In this document: piece after piece, positions 1-9,472 of the stretch
How the letters are laid out: each line of letters begins with the position of its first letter
How positions within the stretch are numbered: the first letter of the stretch is position 1
Source of the DNA: Chitinivorax sp. PXF-14
GTDB lineage: Bacteria; Pseudomonadota; Gammaproteobacteria; Burkholderiales; SCOH01
Assembly (NCBI RefSeq): GCF_040812015.1
Contig: NZ_JBFNXJ010000016.1
Coordinates: 40,423-104,422, forward strand
DNA: 64,000 nt
Direction: 5' to 3'
Position numbers and translations under genes: made by a program
The notes under the pieces: generated by a model
What the model was told of the DNA's origin: nothing
Seen by the model: the letters and a program-made list of their open reading frames with translations, nothing else
Databases searched by the model: none

Positions 1-1
1 C

Positions 2-79
2 GCGCTGACGCGCAAGCTGCTGCTGACCACCATCGTCGGCATGGCGGTATTCTTCGTGTGGAAGATGGCCGTGGCTTAG
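2..79 (+). CDS. C-terminal end of an unknown membrane protein (partial)
   Basis: Only the last 25 codons are present; the gene begins before the window. The frame starting at base 2 reads through a hydrophobic stretch (TTIVGMAVFFVWKMAVA) and ends at TAG 77-79. This suggests a C-terminal membrane segment with basic residues (TRK) just before it. The stop lies inside the 3' end of the converging minus-strand ribbon-helix-helix gene (76-273), so the two genes overlap tail to tail. The family cannot be identified from so short a piece. Confidence 0.55.
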   Translation, partial: ALTRKLLLTTIVGMAVFFVWKMAVA

Positions 80-273
80 CCCGGCTCGTCGTCCGGCAAG
101 GCCGGCGGCGGCAGTTCGTCGCGTTGCCCCAGGCGCTGCCGCATGAAGTCGCGCAGCGCGTATTCGATCTGCGCGTTGACGCTGCGCAACTCGGCCTCCG
201 CCAGGCGTTCATACCAGTCGAGCAGGCTCGCATCGACGCGCAACGCAAACCCCTTCTTGCCGCCCTTGCTCAT
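76..273 (-). CDS. Ribbon-helix-helix (Arc-like) small DNA-binding protein
   Basis: A 65-residue protein. Residues 7-49 follow the ribbon-helix-helix pattern: a short basic beta strand (KKGFALRVD) and then two amphipathic helices (ASLLDWYERLAEAEL and SVNAQIEYALRDFMRQRL). The tail (51-65) is acidic and proline-rich. I chose the internal ATG at 271-273 because it gives an exact ATGA overlap with the stop of the upstream SPFH gene and drops an 18-residue arginine-rich extension. The overlap implies translational coupling, so the pair is one operon. Arc-like proteins next to SPFH genes are common in proteobacteria. It may regulate its own operon through the palindromes at 1140-1162, or it may be a non-regulatory partner; the sequence does not settle this. 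Confidence 0.75.
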   Translation of the reverse strand: MSKGGKKGFALRVDASLLDWYERLAEAELRSVNAQIEYALRDFMRQRLGQRDELPPPALPDDEPG

Positions 274-1127
274 CAGTTGTACAGCGTCCCGGTATTGACG
301 ACGGGTTGGGCGTCCTTGTCGCCACACAGCACCACGAGCAGATTGCTGACCATCGCGGCCTTGCGCTCGTCGTCGAGCTCCACCACCTGCTTTTCGGAGA
401 GCGATTTCAAGGCGGACTCGACCATGTCCACCGCACCGTGCACGATCTTCTGCCGCGCGGCCAGCACGGCCTCAGCCTGCTGGCGGCGCAGCATCACGCC
501 AGCGATCTCGGGGGCATAGGCAAGATGGGACAGGCGCGCGTCATCGATCGCGATGCCGGCCTGTTCGACATGTTTCTGGATCTCCGCCACGAGGCAGCGC
601 TGGATTTCCTCCGGGCTGCCGGACAGCGAGGCGTCGCTGTCCTCGGGGTTATCGTAGACGTACTCGCGCGCCAGGTGGCGGATAGCCGATTCGGCCTGAA
701 TTGCGATGTAGTTCGCATAGTCGTCGACCTCGAAGACCGCCTTCGCGCTGTCCTCCACCCGCCACACGATCACGGCGCCGATCTCGATCGGGTTGCCGCG
801 CTTGTCGTTGACCTTGAGCGTCTGGCTGGCGAAATTGCGCCGGCGCAGCGAGACCTTGCGCTTGCTATAGAACGGGCTGCTCCAGCGCAGGCCTTCGGCC
901 GTCACCGTGCCGACATACTTGCCGAACAGCGTCAGCACGGCCGATTCGTTGGGCTGCAGCATGTACAGGCCCGGCGCGACAACGAGCAGCGAGAGCACCG
1001 CCAGCGCAATGCCGATGATTGGCGTGCCGGCCAGCAACAGATAGGCGGCGCAAAGCTGCGCCAACAGCAGAAATACGAGGGCGGCAATGCCAGAAAGGCT
1101 GCCGGTGTCCTTGTCGCTACTTGCCAT
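273..1127 (-). CDS. SPFH/Band 7 domain membrane protein
   Basis: A 284-residue protein with two adjacent hydrophobic segments near the N-terminus (about residues 13-33 and 36-56). An SPFH (stomatin/prohibitin) domain follows, from about residue 58 (LQPNESAVLTLFGKYVGTV) to about 250, with a helical region rich in alanine and glutamate (QQAEAVLAARQKIVHGAVDMV). SPFH proteins form oligomeric membrane scaffolds that organise lipid microdomains or protease complexes. This one should sit in the inner membrane with the SPFH domain on one face. The start is supported by GGAG about 7 bases upstream on the minus strand. A double TGATATCA palindrome lies directly upstream, and the RHH gene overlaps its stop. 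Confidence 0.88.
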   Translation of the reverse strand: MASSDKDTGSLSGIAALVFLLLAQLCAAYLLLAGTPIIGIALAVLSLLVVAPGLYMLQPNESAVLTLFGKYVGTVTAEGLRWSSPFYSKRKVSLRRRNFASQTLKVNDKRGNPIEIGAVIVWRVEDSAKAVFEVDDYANYIAIQAESAIRHLAREYVYDNPEDSDASLSGSPEEIQRCLVAEIQKHVEQAGIAIDDARLSHLAYAPEIAGVMLRRQQAEAVLAARQKIVHGAVDMVESALKSLSEKQVVELDDERKAAMVSNLLVVLCGDKDAQPVVNTGTLYN

Positions 1128-1139
1128 GATGGCTCCATT

Positions 1140-1162
1140 TGATATCAGAGTGATATCACTCT
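1140..1162. promoter_or_regulatory. Double palindromic operator upstream of the SPFH operon
   Basis: Two copies of the 8-bp palindrome TGATATCA start at 1140 and 1151, so their centres are 11 bp apart, one helical turn. The second copy is the core of a perfect 16-bp palindrome, AGAGTGATATCACTCT (1147-1162). The array ends 12 bp before the ATG of the SPFH gene. Same-face palindromes next to a start codon are typical of a repressor operator. The cognate protein is not known; the Arc-like product of the same operon or a GntR/PadR-type regulator elsewhere are candidates. Confidence 0.65.
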
Positions 1163-1221
1163 AGTGCTGAAAAATGGCAAATGCAAGTGCGACCTGCGCA
1201 GGCTCCCCGCTCGGGGAACCG

Positions 1222-2160
1222 CTAGCCGGCCAGCCAGTGCTCGATGTGGCGGCGGACTTCGGCGGCCAGGTCGGGGCGCAGGCAGTCGATTTCAACCGTG
1301 TCGCCCATGCCGCGAAGCCAGGTCAGCTGCCGCTTGGCGAGCTGGCGCGTGGCAAAGATGCCCTTGTCGCGCATCGTCGCGTAATCGACCTCGCCTTCGA
1401 GGTATTCCCAGGCCTGGCGGTAGCCGACGCAGCGCATCGACGGCAGGCCGGCGTGCAGCGCCGGGTAATGGGCGCGCAGTCGCTGCATCTCGTCGAGAAA
1501 ACCCTGTTCCAGCATCTGGTCGAAGCGCTGCTCGATGCGCTGATGCAGCACCGCGCGCTCGGACGGCACCAGCGCGAGTTTCAGCAGCCGGTAGGGCAGC
1601 GGTGTGCTGGTCTGGCGCGCAAGCAGCGCCGACATCGGCTCGCCGCTCAGGCGGTGGATCTCGAGCGCGCGCTGGATGCGCTGGCTGTCGCCGGGCTGCA
1701 GCCGCGCCGCGGTCTCGGCATCGACCTTGGCCAGCTCGGCGTGCATCGCCGGCCAGCCGCGCACGGCGGCCTCGGCATCGAGCTCGGCGCGCACGGCGGG
1801 GTCGGCCTGCGGCAGTTCGGACAACCCCTCCTGCAGCGCCTTGAAGTACAGCATGGTGCCGCCGACCAGCAGCGGCACCTTGCCGCGCGCGGTGATCTCG
1901 GCCATCAGCGCCAGCGCGTCGCCGCGAAATTGCGCTGCCGAGTAGCTATCGGTTGGGTCGATGACGTCGATCAGGTGGTGCGGTGCGCGTTCGAGCGTGG
2001 CCGCGTCGGGCTTGGCGCTGCCGATGTCCATGTCGCGGAACACCAGCGCCGAGTCGACGCTGATCAGTTCCAGCGGCAGGGTTTGCACGAGTTCGACCGC
2101 CGCGCCGGTCTTGCCGCTCGCGGTGGGGCCCATGAGAAAGATGGCGGGAGGGTGTGTCAT
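1222..2160 (-). CDS. miaA: tRNA dimethylallyltransferase MiaA
   Basis: A 312-residue protein that adds the dimethylallyl group of DMAPP to N6 of A37 in tRNAs reading UNN codons. The P-loop GPTASGKT is at residues 11-18. The family motifs [19 protein letters not shown] (about 34-52), [18 protein letters not shown] and [19 protein letters not shown] are all present, and the length is normal. Its start codon overlaps the stop of the upstream membrane-protein gene as ATGA (2157-2160). mutL lies one gene further upstream, so the enterobacterial mutL-miaA order is kept with one gene inserted. No hfq follows inside the window. Confidence 0.97.
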   Translation of the reverse strand: MTHPPAIFLMGPTASGKTGAAVELVQTLPLELISVDSALVFRDMDIGSAKPDAATLERAPHHLIDVIDPTDSYSAAQFRGDALALMAEITARGKVPLLVGGTMLYFKALQEGLSELPQADPAVRAELDAEAAVRGWPAMHAELAKVDAETAARLQPGDSQRIQRALEIHRLSGEPMSALLARQTSTPLPYRLLKLALVPSERAVLHQRIEQRFDQMLEQGFLDEMQRLRAHYPALHAGLPSMRCVGYRQAWEYLEGEVDYATMRDKGIFATRQLAKRQLTWLRGMGDTVEIDCLRPDLAAEVRRHIEHWLAG

Positions 2161-2921
2161 GTCAGGCGTCGCAACAACTGGCTAATGGACATCGCCACCG
2201 CAACCGAGAGCGCGATGGCAGGCAGGAAGGCCCAGCCGCCGAGGGGTTCGAGCAGGCTGGCGAGCAGCATGGAAAAGGCGCCGAGCCCGGTCATGCCGGC
2301 GCCGAAGCCCTTGAGCTGCACCAGCAGCGCGTCGCGGCCCGCGTTGGCGAGCGTGAACGCCGGCATGACCGAGCTGGCCACCGGGAACACCGTCAGTACG
2401 CCGGTCAGCGACGAGCCGATGCGCGTGGCGACGGCAGTGAGCCCGATCACCAGCAGCAGCGCCGCCGCCATGCGCGCCGCGAGCTCCAGCTTGGGCAGAT
2501 GGGCGCCGCGCGGCGTGGCCGATGGCTTGGGTATCGCCAGCGTGCCGGCAATCAGTACTACGATCGCGCCGATACCGAGCCAGGCCTGGCCGATCAGGCC
2601 CGATTCGCTGAACGCGATGCCGACCGCGAGAAAGCCCAGCCAGCCGGCCAGCAGGCTCGCGAGCCAGCCGCGCCGCGCGCTGACCCAGGCCATCAGCAGC
2701 AGGTGGGCCGTGATCGCCCACAGGCCGGCCGGGATCGCGCGCGCCGAGGCGGCGGCAAAGCTCGCGCCGTGCTGCAGCCACAGCGCCGCGACGATCGGGC
2801 CGGCGACCAGCGGCAGCCCGCCGAGCAGGCCGGCCACGGCTTGTCCCCAGCGCTTGCCGGCGAGGCTGGCGAGCCCGATGAACAGCGGGGCGCCGAAGAA
2901 TTTGATGACGAGGACTTCCAT
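2157..2921 (-). CDS. Polytopic membrane protein of unknown function between mutL and miaA
   Basis: A 254-residue, very hydrophobic protein with about seven or eight predicted membrane segments, among them [49 protein letters not shown] and [16 protein letters not shown]. Glycine-rich turns ([25 protein letters not shown]) link the helices. No soluble domain or catalytic motif is visible. It overlaps miaA by 4 bases and begins 47 bases after mutL, so it is probably co-transcribed with both. I do not recognise the family. A transporter or permease-like role would fit the shape but is not shown by any motif. Confidence 0.8.
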   Translation of the reverse strand: MEVLVIKFFGAPLFIGLASLAGKRWGQAVAGLLGGLPLVAGPIVAALWLQHGASFAAASARAIPAGLWAITAHLLLMAWVSARRGWLASLLAGWLGFLAVGIAFSESGLIGQAWLGIGAIVVLIAGTLAIPKPSATPRGAHLPKLELAARMAAALLLVIGLTAVATRIGSSLTGVLTVFPVASSVMPAFTLANAGRDALLVQLKGFGAGMTGLGAFSMLLASLLEPLGGWAFLPAIALSVAVAMSISQLLRRLT

Positions 2922-2968
2922 GATGCGTTTCTACTCGAATTCTGGCCGTTGCCGACCGGGCTGCGCGC

Positions 2969-4783
2969 TCACTGGCCGCGCATGAACAGCTTGTCGAGCT
3001 CGCCCATGCTGAGCCGGAACCAGGTCGGCCGGCCGTGATTGCACTGGCCAGAGCGCTCGGTGGCCTCCATGTCGCGCAGCAGTGCGTTCATCTCGGTCAG
3101 CGTGAGCTGGCGGTTGGCGCGCACTGCGCCGTGGCAGGCCATGGTGGCGAGCAGCTCGTTGCGGCGCTCGGTGAGCACGCGGCTGGCGCCGACCTCGCGG
3201 ATGTCCTTGAGCACCGCGCGCGCCAGCTCGGCGGCGTCGGCCTGTTGCAGCATCACCGGCACGGCGCGCACGGCGAGATGGGTGGGCGAGGCGATGCCGA
3301 TCTCGAAGCCTAGCCTCGGCAGCAGCTCACCCTGTTCCTCGACGGTGGCGACGTCGAGCCGGTCGGCCTGGAACACCACCGGGATCAGCAAGGGCTGCAT
3401 TGCCAGCGAATCGGCGTCGAGCGCCGTTTTCAGCCGCTCGTAGACGATGCGCTCGTGCGCCGCGTGCATGTCGACGACGACCAGCCCCTCGGCGTTCTGC
3501 GCCAGCACGTAGATGCCGTGGAGCTGGGCGATCGCGTAGCCGAGCGGCGGCACCACCAGGTCGGCGGGGGCGGCGTCGGTGCTTGACGACGCTGCCAGAA
3601 CCGGGCTGAGCGCCAAGCCTGGCGCCGCTGACAGGCCCGCGCCAGGATTGGCTTTGAGGCCACCGAACAGGGTTTCGTAGAAATTGCGCGGCTCGTGTGC
3701 CGCGAGCGGCATCGCGGCCTGCTCGTAGCGCGGATATTGGCTGGATGCGATCGGCGCGGCGCCGCCCGCATCGACCACCGGCACCGCCGTCCCCGCCGTG
3801 GTCAGCGCCAGCGCCTTGTGCAGCGCGTGGAACAGGAAACGGTGGACCGGCTGCGATTCGCGGAAGCGCACCTCGATCTTGGTCGGGTGGACGTTGACGT
3901 CGACGCCTTCCGGGTTCAACTCGAAGAACAGCGCATAGGCCGAATGGCGGTCGTGGTGCAGCACATCCTTGTAGGCCTCGCGGATCGCATGGGCGACGAC
4001 CTTGTCGCGCACGAAGCGTCCGTTGACATAGAAGTACTGCGCGTCGCGGCTCGATTTCGACAGCGTCGGCGAGCCGGCCAGGCCGTACAGGCGCAGGCCG
4101 CCGGCGCTCTCGTCGAGCGTCAGCGCCGACTGGGCGAAATCGGCGCCGAGTATGGCGGCGATGCGCTTGTCCAGCGGCTGCCTCGGCAGGCGCCACTGCG
4201 CCTTGCCGTTGTGGAACAGGGTGAAGGCGACATCCGGGTAGGCGAGCGCGATGCGACGGAACATGTCCTCGCAATGCGCGAACTCGGTGCCCTCGGTCTT
4301 GAGGAACTTGCGCCGTGCCGGGGTGTTGTAATACAGGTCATGCACCTCGACGCGCGTGCCGGCGGCGAGCGCCGCGGGCTGCGGCTCGGAGAGGGTGCCA
4401 TCGAGCGTATCGACCTGCCACGCCATGTCCTGCCCGGCTGCGCGGCTGGTCAGGGTCAGCCGCGACACCGAGGCGATCGAGGCCAGCCCTTCGCCGCGGA
4501 AACCGAGCGTGGCGACCTTCTGCAGGTCGTCGAGCGAGGCGATCTTGCTCGTGGCGTGGCGTGACAACGCCAGCGCCAGCTCGGCCTTGGCAATGCCGCC
4601 ACCGTTGTCGGTGACGCGGATCAGCTTGATGCCGCCCTGCTGCAGGTCGACCTGGACTTCGCCGGCGCCGGCGTCGAGGCTGTTCTCGAGGATCTCCTTG
4701 AGCGCCGACGCGGGGCGCTCGACCACTTCGCCAGCGGCGATCTGGTTGATCAGGTGGTCGGGCAGCAGATGAATGACGGGCAT
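2969..4783 (-). CDS. mutL: DNA mismatch repair protein MutL, endonuclease-type
   Basis: A 604-residue MutL. The N-terminal GHKL ATPase carries ILENSLDAGA (31-40), DNGGGI (59-64) and GFRGEGL (94-100; most MutLs have alanine where the second glycine of GEGL stands). A linker of about 75 residues rich in Ala, Pro and Ser leads to the C-terminal dimerisation domain. That domain contains DMHAAHERIVYE (438-449), which matches the MutL endonuclease metal-binding pattern D-x-H-A-x2-E-x4-E. The protein should therefore nick DNA itself, as in bacteria that lack MutH. It would act with MutS in strand-directed mismatch repair. It heads a probable mutL-membrane protein-miaA operon. Confidence 0.97.
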   Translation of the reverse strand: MPVIHLLPDHLINQIAAGEVVERPASALKEILENSLDAGAGEVQVDLQQGGIKLIRVTDNGGGIAKAELALALSRHATSKIASLDDLQKVATLGFRGEGLASIASVSRLTLTSRAAGQDMAWQVDTLDGTLSEPQPAALAAGTRVEVHDLYYNTPARRKFLKTEGTEFAHCEDMFRRIALAYPDVAFTLFHNGKAQWRLPRQPLDKRIAAILGADFAQSALTLDESAGGLRLYGLAGSPTLSKSSRDAQYFYVNGRFVRDKVVAHAIREAYKDVLHHDRHSAYALFFELNPEGVDVNVHPTKIEVRFRESQPVHRFLFHALHKALALTTAGTAVPVVDAGGAAPIASSQYPRYEQAAMPLAAHEPRNFYETLFGGLKANPGAGLSAAPGLALSPVLAASSSTDAAPADLVVPPLGYAIAQLHGIYVLAQNAEGLVVVDMHAAHERIVYERLKTALDADSLAMQPLLIPVVFQADRLDVATVEEQGELLPRLGFEIGIASPTHLAVRAVPVMLQQADAAELARAVLKDIREVGASRVLTERRNELLATMACHGAVRANRQLTLTEMNALLRDMEATERSGQCNHGRPTWFRLSMGELDKLFMRGQ

Positions 4784-4897
4784 GGCGGAACGGCTTGGCG
4801 CAAAACGCGATTATACCAGCCTGATCCAACACCACCCGCCGGGCATTCACAGGGCAGCCGGGCAGCGCGATGGCGCTGCGATGCCGCGTCTTGCTCC

Positions 4898-5722
4898 TTA
4901 CCTGACCTTGCGTGTCGCCATGTGCTTGAGATAGCGCATCAGCTGGTTCAGCTCGGTTTCCGACAGGGTGTCCTCGCTGAACGCCGGCATCTGCGCCTTG
5001 CCCCAGCTGCGCAGGCTCTGCGGGTTGCGGATCAGCACCTGCAGATAGGGCTCGCGCAGGTATTCGGTGGGGTTGCGCGGTACGTTGAGGTCGGGGCCGA
5101 GGTTGGCGTCGCCGGCGCGGTTCAGCGTGTGGCAGGCCATGCAGTGCTTCTGGAACATGGCAAAGCCGGCGCGTACCGGGCTGTCCGCCGCCAGCGTGGC
5201 GGCCGGGGCGAGCGCCGGGTAGCGCTCCTCGATCGCGGCGACGCGGTCGATGCGGGCGATCTGGTACGGCCATTGCTCGGGTGTAACCTTGCTCTTCTCC
5301 GGGTTCAGCCACACCAGGTAGAGCGGGCCCGCGCTGGCGCCGTCGCCGCCTGGCTTGACCGGCGGCCAGCGCGCCTCGTCGGGCTCGATCGCCAGCCATG
5401 GCTCGGCCCCGTTTTCATTGAGCAGCAGGCTTGCCGGCAGGGTGGCGGCAAAGCCGTCGAGCGCGACGATGCGCACGGTATCGCTGGCCTTGAAGCCGGC
5501 CTGCTTCAGCAGCGGCGCGAACGGCACGGCGCGGTAGCGCATCGGGCGCTGGTAGCTGACGTCGTTGGGAATATCGATGTCGCGCGCCTCGCTGTGCGAC
5601 AGCAGCGCCGGTTTTTCGAGTTCGAGGTGGGTATTGCCATTGTTGATGCTGAGCATGGCGGCGCCTACCAGGCCTGGCAGGCTCAGCAGGGCGGCGAACA
5701 GATGGCGCAACGGCATGCGCAT
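4898..5722 (-). CDS. Periplasmic c-type cytochrome with an N-terminal oxidoreductase-like domain
   Basis: A 274-residue protein when started at the ATG with GGAG 7 bases upstream; the longer frame would add 41 arginine- and proline-rich residues ahead of an obvious signal peptide (MPLRHLFAALLSLPGLVGA). The middle (about residues 24-170) resembles the non-catalytic, molybdopterin-oxidoreductase-like domain found in some cytochromes, including a typical GFKASDTVRIVALDGF stretch. The C-terminal third is a class I cytochrome c: the haem site CMACH is at 194-198 and the likely axial methionine lies in KAQMPAFS (about 245). It should be an exported electron carrier. The partner is unknown, and neighbouring genes do not suggest one. 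Confidence 0.85.
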   Translation of the reverse strand: MRMPLRHLFAALLSLPGLVGAAMLSINNGNTHLELEKPALLSHSEARDIDIPNDVSYQRPMRYRAVPFAPLLKQAGFKASDTVRIVALDGFAATLPASLLLNENGAEPWLAIEPDEARWPPVKPGGDGASAGPLYLVWLNPEKSKVTPEQWPYQIARIDRVAAIEERYPALAPAATLAADSPVRAGFAMFQKHCMACHTLNRAGDANLGPDLNVPRNPTEYLREPYLQVLIRNPQSLRSWGKAQMPAFSEDTLSETELNQLMRYLKHMATRKVR

Positions 5723-6054
5723 GGTCGATCTCCGAGGGTTGGACTTCAACATGATAGACGCCGCCGGCCGCCGGCGGGAGGGCGGTGGTTCGGGGTGCGA
5801 AGGCCCGCGGCGCACGCCCGTCGGTGGCAGGTCAGGCTTATGCAATTTGCATTGGCGTATCCGTGCCTCGATCCGGCTGCGTGCCGGCCGGGCATCGTGG
5901 CAGGTGCCATCCGGCTCCTTGGCTTGCCTGCAAAGGCTTGTCCACAGCCGGTTTTCATGGTCCTGAACGTAGCGACGGCGGGGGCCGGGCCGAAACGGAT
6001 GCCGGCCACGGCCAAATGCCGTCCATATCCCGAAGAAAATATATTTAATGCCAT
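5723..6054. other. Intergenic region without a supported gene
   Basis: Between the divergent cytochrome gene and the hypothetical gene at 6124 there are 401 bases. Short open frames cross the part up to about 6050, but none has a ribosome-binding site or a recognisable product. The sequence is G+C-rich to about 6020 and becomes A+T-rich around 6030-6062, where the promoter of the next gene lies. I see nothing else in it. Confidence 0.5.
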
Positions 6055-6082
6055 TTGAATTTCATGGGGCCACGGTTATGAT
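6055..6082 (+). promoter_or_regulatory. Candidate sigma-70 promoter
   Basis: TTGAAT (6055-6060) and TATGAT (6077-6082) are separated by 16 bases. They match the -35 and -10 consensus at 4 and 5 of 6 positions and follow an A+T-rich patch. The predicted start near 6090 leaves a leader of about 35 bases before the ATG at 6124, with AAGGAG in it. Confidence 0.5.
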
Positions 6083-6123
6083 GTCAGTACAACAAAGAAA
6101 ACATCACGCAAAGGAGCTTTCCC

Positions 6124-6546
6124 ATGGGAGATATCAACTTTCGGCTGCCCTTGCCGCCGCGCCCGGAGAACGTCACCGGTCAGGTCGAAATGGTGCCGCT
6201 GAGCTTGTACAGGCTGTTCGGTGAGGAGCACGGCAGCATCGTCATGCTGTGCATGGACAAGCTTGAAGCCCGCATCCGCCGGGATCGCGGCAGCCTGTCG
6301 AGCCTGATCAACGATCTGGGCGAGCTCAATGTGGTATTCAACCACATCGACGAGGGCCGGCCGATCATGATGCCGGTGCTCAATTCGCGCCGCCGCGACG
6401 TGACACGGCAGATGATCGTCGATGCCGGGCGGCACCAGCTCTACGCGCTGCGCAACCGCGGGCTGGACCAGTTGCCGGTCATCGTGCCGCAAGGGCTGAT
6501 GGCGCAGTTCGAGGCACAGTTCGGGGTGCGCGGCACGAGCCAGTAG
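6124..6546 (+). CDS. Hypothetical cytoplasmic protein
   Basis: A 140-residue protein with no signal peptide or membrane segment. A good ribosome-binding site (AAGGAG, about 8 bases before the ATG) and the sigma-70-like promoter at 6055-6082 support a real gene. The sequence is mixed alpha/beta with many charged residues: a proline-rich start (LPLPPRPENV), a basic helix (KLEARIRRDRGSLSSLINDLGELN) and a second charged stretch (LNSRRRDVTRQMIVDAGRHQLYALRNRGLDQL). I do not recognise the family. It is a single gene between the divergent cytochrome gene and a sensor kinase gene. Confidence 0.7.
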   Translation: MGDINFRLPLPPRPENVTGQVEMVPLSLYRLFGEEHGSIVMLCMDKLEARIRRDRGSLSSLINDLGELNVVFNHIDEGRPIMMPVLNSRRRDVTRQMIVDAGRHQLYALRNRGLDQLPVIVPQGLMAQFEAQFGVRGTSQ

Positions 6547-6687
6547 GGCCCGCCAAACAGGGGAGAGTCGGGGTTGACACGGGTGGCGAAGCGGTCTGGG
6601 CTGATATAAGCTGACCGTGATATACCCGCCGCGGCAGCTGCCCGTCGCCCTTGCGGAGGCATCCCGTCATCCCTGCCCAGGACTGCC

Positions 6688-9465
6688 ATGCACCCTGTCG
6701 TCGACGACCCGAAATCCAAGGCGCTGCGCTATATCGGCGCGAGTGTCTTGCTCTTCATCCTTGCCGTGATGCTGCCCCCTTACCGCCTGTTCGAGGAACG
6801 GCAGGCAAGCATGCTCGAGCTTCACCTGCTGCTTGAGCTGTTTTCGGTCATCGTCTGCGTGCTGGTGGCCGCGGTGTCGTGGTATTCCTTCGACCATGAA
6901 GAGCGGGCGGAAACCGGGCTGCTGGCTGCCGGCTTTCTCTCCGTGGCGGTGCTCGACCTGGCGCACGCGCTGTCCTACGACGGCATGTCGCGTTTTGTCA
7001 CCGACAATTCCACGCCCAAGGCGATCTTCTTCTGGCTCGCCGGCCGTAGCTTTGCGGTCGTGACGATATTGCTGGTCGCGCTGGATCTGCGCCTGATACG
7101 CGGGCGCCTGCCGTGGGTGCTGGGGTTCGCCATGGCCGCTATCACCGCGCTGTGGTTTGGCCTGTTCCATGCCGATGCGTTCCCGCTGACATTCATCGCG
7201 GGCCAGGGAGTGACGCCGTTCAAGTCGGCCTTCGAATACCTGTTGTGTGCGAGCGACCTGCTGATCGCCGTGCTGTTCTGGCGCAATGCCACCCCCCGCA
7301 ACGCCGACCGCTTTTACCCACTGGCTGCGGCCAGCATCATCATGGGCTTTGGCGAGCTGGTGTTCGCGCATTACCGGGCACCGACCGACTTTCTCAATAC
7401 CTTCGGCCACTCGTTCAAGGTGGCGAGTTACGCGCTCGTGTTCCAGTCCTTGTTCGTGTCGGGCATGCGTCGCCCCTTCTTGCGGCAGCTCAAGACCGAA
7501 GAGGCGCTGCGCAACAGCGAGGCGCGCCTGCGTACGCTGGGCGATAACCTGCCCGACAGCTATGTCTACCAATACACGCGCGACAGCGCCGGCAAGCCGC
7601 ACTTCCTGTTCCTGAGCGCGGGGGTGGAAAAGCTGCACGGCATCAGCCCGGCAAGCGCCATGAAGGATGCCAACCTGCTGTTCTCGCTGATCGACTCGGC
7701 GCAGGAGCAGGCCTTGCGCGAGGCGGAGCTGCGCAGTGCCGCCACCCTGGGTGACTTCAGCGTCGATCTTCGGGTACGGGTGCCGCAAGGCGGTTGGCGC
7801 TGGCTGCAGATACGCTCACGGCCGCTGCGCGACGCCGCGGGCAACCTGCTGTGGGATGGCGTGGCGACCGACATCACCGAGCGCAAGCGCATCGCTGCCG
7901 CGTTGGAGGAAAGCCGTACGCGCCTTGCCGGCATCATCGATTCGGCCATGGACGCAGTGATCACCATCACCAGCGACCGCCGCATCGTGGTGTTCAATGC
8001 CGCGGCGGAACACATGTTCCAGTACCGCACCGCAGAGATGATAGGCGAGGAGATCGATCGCCTGATCCCGCCGCGTTTTCGCGAGGGGCACGCGGCCCAG
8101 ATCACCGACTTTGGCGACACCGGGCGGACCAATCGCCCGATGGGTGCGTTCGGCGGCATCTTCGGCCTGCGCGCCAACGGCGAAGAGTTTCCGATCGACG
8201 CAGCAATTTCGCAGGTCACGGCCGGCGGCCAGCAGCTCTACTCCATCATCCTGCGCGATACGTCCGCGGCCAGGCAGGCAGAAGCCACGCGCCTGCAGCT
8301 GGAGGCCCAGCTGCGGCAGATGCAGAAGATGGATGCCCTGGGCACCCTGGCCGGCGGCGTCGCGCACGATTTCAACAATATCCTGGCCACCATCGATGGC
8401 TGCGCCGAGCTGGCCTCGCACGAGCTCGCCGCCGATCACCCGGCGCGGGCCCCGCTCGCTTCGCTGCGTACGGCCAACCGGCGCGGACGCGACCTGGTGC
8501 GGCGCATCCTGATGTTCAGCCGGCGCCAGCAACCGCAGCGTGCCCCGCTCGACATCGCTGCTGTCGTGGAAGAGGCGGTGCGCCTGCTGCGCGCTACCCT
8601 GCCGGCACAGGTCGCCATGGAGCTGACCAGTGCCGCGAACTTGCCGAGCGCCGTCGCCGATCGGACCGAGATCGAACAGATCGTCATCAACCTGTGCACC
8701 AATGCCTGGCAGGCCATGGGGGAGGGCGGCGGCCAGGTGAGGATCCGCGTCGAGTGTATCGATGTCGATGACACCCTGCCGGATCGGCCGCTCAACCTGC
8801 TGGCCGGCTCCTACATCCGGCTGACCGTGGCGGACAACGGGCCGGGCATGAGCCGCGAAACGCAGGCACGCATCTTCGAGCCCTTCTTCACGACCAAACC
8901 GGTAGGCACCGGCACCGGCCTTGGGCTGGCCGTGGTGCATGGCATCGTGTCCGGATGCGGCGGCGCGGTCAGCGTCAGCAGCGAGCCGGGGCAAGGGGCG
9001 ACGTTCTTCGTCTACCTGCCCGCCAATGCCATGCCGGTGACGGCCGAGGTGGGGCAGCCCGCGCGCGAGGTGCCGCATGGCACCGGGCAGGAGATTCTCT
9101 ATGTCGATGATGAGGAGTCGCTGGTCTACATCGCCGATCGCCTGCTGTCCCGTCTGGGCTACCGCGTGAGCGGCTTCACCGAGCCGGAACAGGCGCTGGC
9201 GGCCTTGCGCCGCGACCCCCAGCGCTTCGACCTGGTGGTGCTCGACTACAACATGCCGGGCAAGTCCGGCATCGAGGTGGCGACGGAAATACTCAGGCTA
9301 CGGCCCGAGCTGCCGGTCATCCTGGTTTCCGGCTTCGTCTCGGACGAGCTGCGCGAACAGGCCTTACGCCTTGGCGTGCGCGAAGTCATGTACAAGCCGG
9401 ATACGGTGCAGGAGCTTGCCGCCACCATCCACGGCCTGCTGAGCCGGCCGCACGGCGTGGCGTGA
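6688..9465 (+). CDS. MASE3-type hybrid sensor histidine kinase
   Basis: A 925-residue membrane kinase. Residues 1 to about 265 form a multi-helix membrane sensor that looks like MASE3 ([36 protein letters not shown]). Two PAS domains follow: about 275-400, ending in [20 protein letters not shown], and about 405-530. The HisKA domain has the phospho-accepting histidine at 560 (GGVAHDFNN). The HATPase has an N box ([11 protein letters not shown]) and G boxes ([17 protein letters not shown]). A C-terminal receiver from about residue 801 carries Asp853 (VVLDYNMPG). It could therefore pass phosphate internally. No separate regulator or HPt gene is adjacent, so its output partner and ligand are unknown. 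It converges on amiC, with only 7 bases between the stops. Confidence 0.93.
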   Translation: MHPVVDDPKSKALRYIGASVLLFILAVMLPPYRLFEERQASMLELHLLLELFSVIVCVLVAAVSWYSFDHEERAETGLLAAGFLSVAVLDLAHALSYDGMSRFVTDNSTPKAIFFWLAGRSFAVVTILLVALDLRLIRGRLPWVLGFAMAAITALWFGLFHADAFPLTFIAGQGVTPFKSAFEYLLCASDLLIAVLFWRNATPRNADRFYPLAAASIIMGFGELVFAHYRAPTDFLNTFGHSFKVASYALVFQSLFVSGMRRPFLRQLKTEEALRNSEARLRTLGDNLPDSYVYQYTRDSAGKPHFLFLSAGVEKLHGISPASAMKDANLLFSLIDSAQEQALREAELRSAATLGDFSVDLRVRVPQGGWRWLQIRSRPLRDAAGNLLWDGVATDITERKRIAAALEESRTRLAGIIDSAMDAVITITSDRRIVVFNAAAEHMFQYRTAEMIGEEIDRLIPPRFREGHAAQITDFGDTGRTNRPMGAFGGIFGLRANGEEFPIDAAISQVTAGGQQLYSIILRDTSAARQAEATRLQLEAQLRQMQKMDALGTLAGGVAHDFNNILATIDGCAELASHELAADHPARAPLASLRTANRRGRDLVRRILMFSRRQQPQRAPLDIAAVVEEAVRLLRATLPAQVAMELTSAANLPSAVADRTEIEQIVINLCTNAWQAMGEGGGQVRIRVECIDVDDTLPDRPLNLLAGSYIRLTVADNGPGMSRETQARIFEPFFTTKPVGTGTGLGLAVVHGIVSGCGGAVSVSSEPGQGATFFVYLPANAMPVTAEVGQPAREVPHGTGQEILYVDDEESLVYIADRLLSRLGYRVSGFTEPEQALAALRRDPQRFDLVVLDYNMPGKSGIEVATEILRLRPELPVILVSGFVSDELREQALRLGVREVMYKPDTVQELAATIHGLLSRPHGVA

Positions 9466-9472
9466 CGTCGTA

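Noticed and set aside
1174..2985. Plus-strand open frame of 603 codons antisense to miaA and its neighbour
   Set aside because: No domain or start signal; the minus-strand genes carry clear motifs.
6574..6610. TTGACA and TATAAG before the hybrid kinase gene
   Set aside because: They are separated by 25 bases, too far for a normal promoter.
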